The notes beneath the pieces were generated by a model. That model saw only the letters and a program-made list of their open reading frames with translations. It was not told the DNA's origin and did no database searches. A DNA stretch of 64,000 nt from JAJKIP01 sp037200685 (lineage in GTDB: Bacteria > Bacteroidota > Bacteroidia > Chitinophagales > Chitinophagaceae). Below, one piece after another: positions 63,626 through 64,000 of this stretch. The translations under genes were made by a program, and so were the position numbers. The DNA lies in assembly GCA_037200685.1 (NCBI GenBank), contig JBBCIG010000012.1, positions 1-64,000 on the forward strand. Reading direction: 5' to 3'. The stretch's first letter is position 1. The number at the start of each line of letters is the position of its first letter.

Positions 63626-64000
63626 ACTCGTTAACCTGAATTAATTCCAGGTAAACTAATAGTTGTTATTAATTATTGAATTGCATAGAGGAAGCTTGTC
63701 AAAAGAATTAATTACAAACTAAGTTAATACTGCTTCGCTACTTAAAATATAAAATTTTTCTTAGTTCACTTTTACTGGCGTATAAAATGAAGTTGCATTT
63801 ACTACTGCAGTCATTTACTAATGTAATAACAAACGATTCTTTCGGAAATTTTAAACCTTATTCAATCCTACACAAATTTATTTTTTAGAATAAATAAAAT
63901 TATTAAAAATGATCCCACATTTTGCATTTGTAATCTTCTTAAAATAATTCTACTTCAACTCCGGTTTTAAGAATTGAGCAGTGTAGCTTTCTTTATTATT
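63626..64000. other. AT-rich upstream region of the GH54 gene, no gene seen
   Basis: 375 AT-rich bases to the window end. I see no coding frame or RNA. It presumably holds the promoter of the GH54 gene on the minus strand. Confidence 0.5.

Noticed and set aside
1..64000. CRISPR arrays
   Set aside because: No set of regularly spaced identical repeats was seen; the R1 and R2 repeats are dispersed and variable.
1..64000. tRNA or rRNA genes
   Set aside because: I noticed no cloverleaf with the T-arm motif or any rRNA-like stretch; an automated tRNA scan would be more sensitive.

Overview
The window looks like chromosomal DNA from a Bacteroidota bacterium, most likely a member of the Chitinophagaceae. 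The evidence is moderate-to-low GC, a type IX secretion C-terminal domain on a secreted protein, LytS/LytTR sensor-regulator pairs, many lipoproteins and secreted hydrolases, few Shine-Dalgarno sites, and Bacteroidota-type promoters (TTTG, then TAnnTTTG). The family-level assignment is inference. I found no rRNA, tRNA, CRISPR array, phage module or plasmid backbone.

Layout. 0-3 kb: a SET-domain protein and a LytS kinase / maleylpyruvate-isomerase-like / LytTR operon. 3-13 kb: an intradiol-dioxygenase-like lipoprotein fused to a thioredoxin-like domain, an S9 peptidase, a minimal ethanolamine operon (permease-eutB-eutC), a YggS PLP protein, an amidohydrolase and an acyl-CoA dehydrogenase. 13-15 kb: repeats and a RAYT/IS200-like transposase between two palindrome modules. 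14.6-21.5 kb: three envelope-glycan genes, a two-component system, and a YCII protein with an ECF42-type sigma factor. 21.7-38.3 kb: mostly secreted enzymes and lipoproteins, a GMC oxidoreductase with its gluconate-dehydrogenase subunit-3 partner, and an astacin-type protease. 38.7-49 kb: aspS, small membrane proteins, a membrane-anchored trypsin-like protease, the circularly permuted ATP-grasp / alpha-E / transglutaminase cluster, and rarA. 49-57.8 kb: secreted proteins of unknown role, a tandem ABC ATPase, an M28 peptidase, a GNAT acetyltransferase and an outer-membrane barrel. 57.8-64 kb: structured intergenic DNA, three membrane proteins with polyproline tails (two preceded by a nearly identical 40-nt leader), and a large GH54 arabinofuranosidase-like protein.

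Two features cut across the window. First, intergenic space is full of dispersed hairpin-rich repeats: a family (R1) with nine copies, a second family (R2), and simple motif repeats, two of which have entered the coding sequences of yggS and aspS in frame. Second, eleven genes between 28.1 and 54.3 kb carry about 22 single-base frameshifts, mostly in homopolymers, whereas I see none in the first 28 kb or the last 10 kb. In each gene the corrected length comes out as a whole number of codons, so I give the full gene spans. Local sequence error is the likeliest cause, but real decay cannot be excluded from sequence alone.

The most promising undescribed system is at 58.2-60.4 kb: a Yip1-family protein with an N-terminal polyproline tract, two paralogous four-helix membrane proteins with C-terminal polyproline tails, and a shared 40-nt leader that is probably a cis-regulatory RNA.
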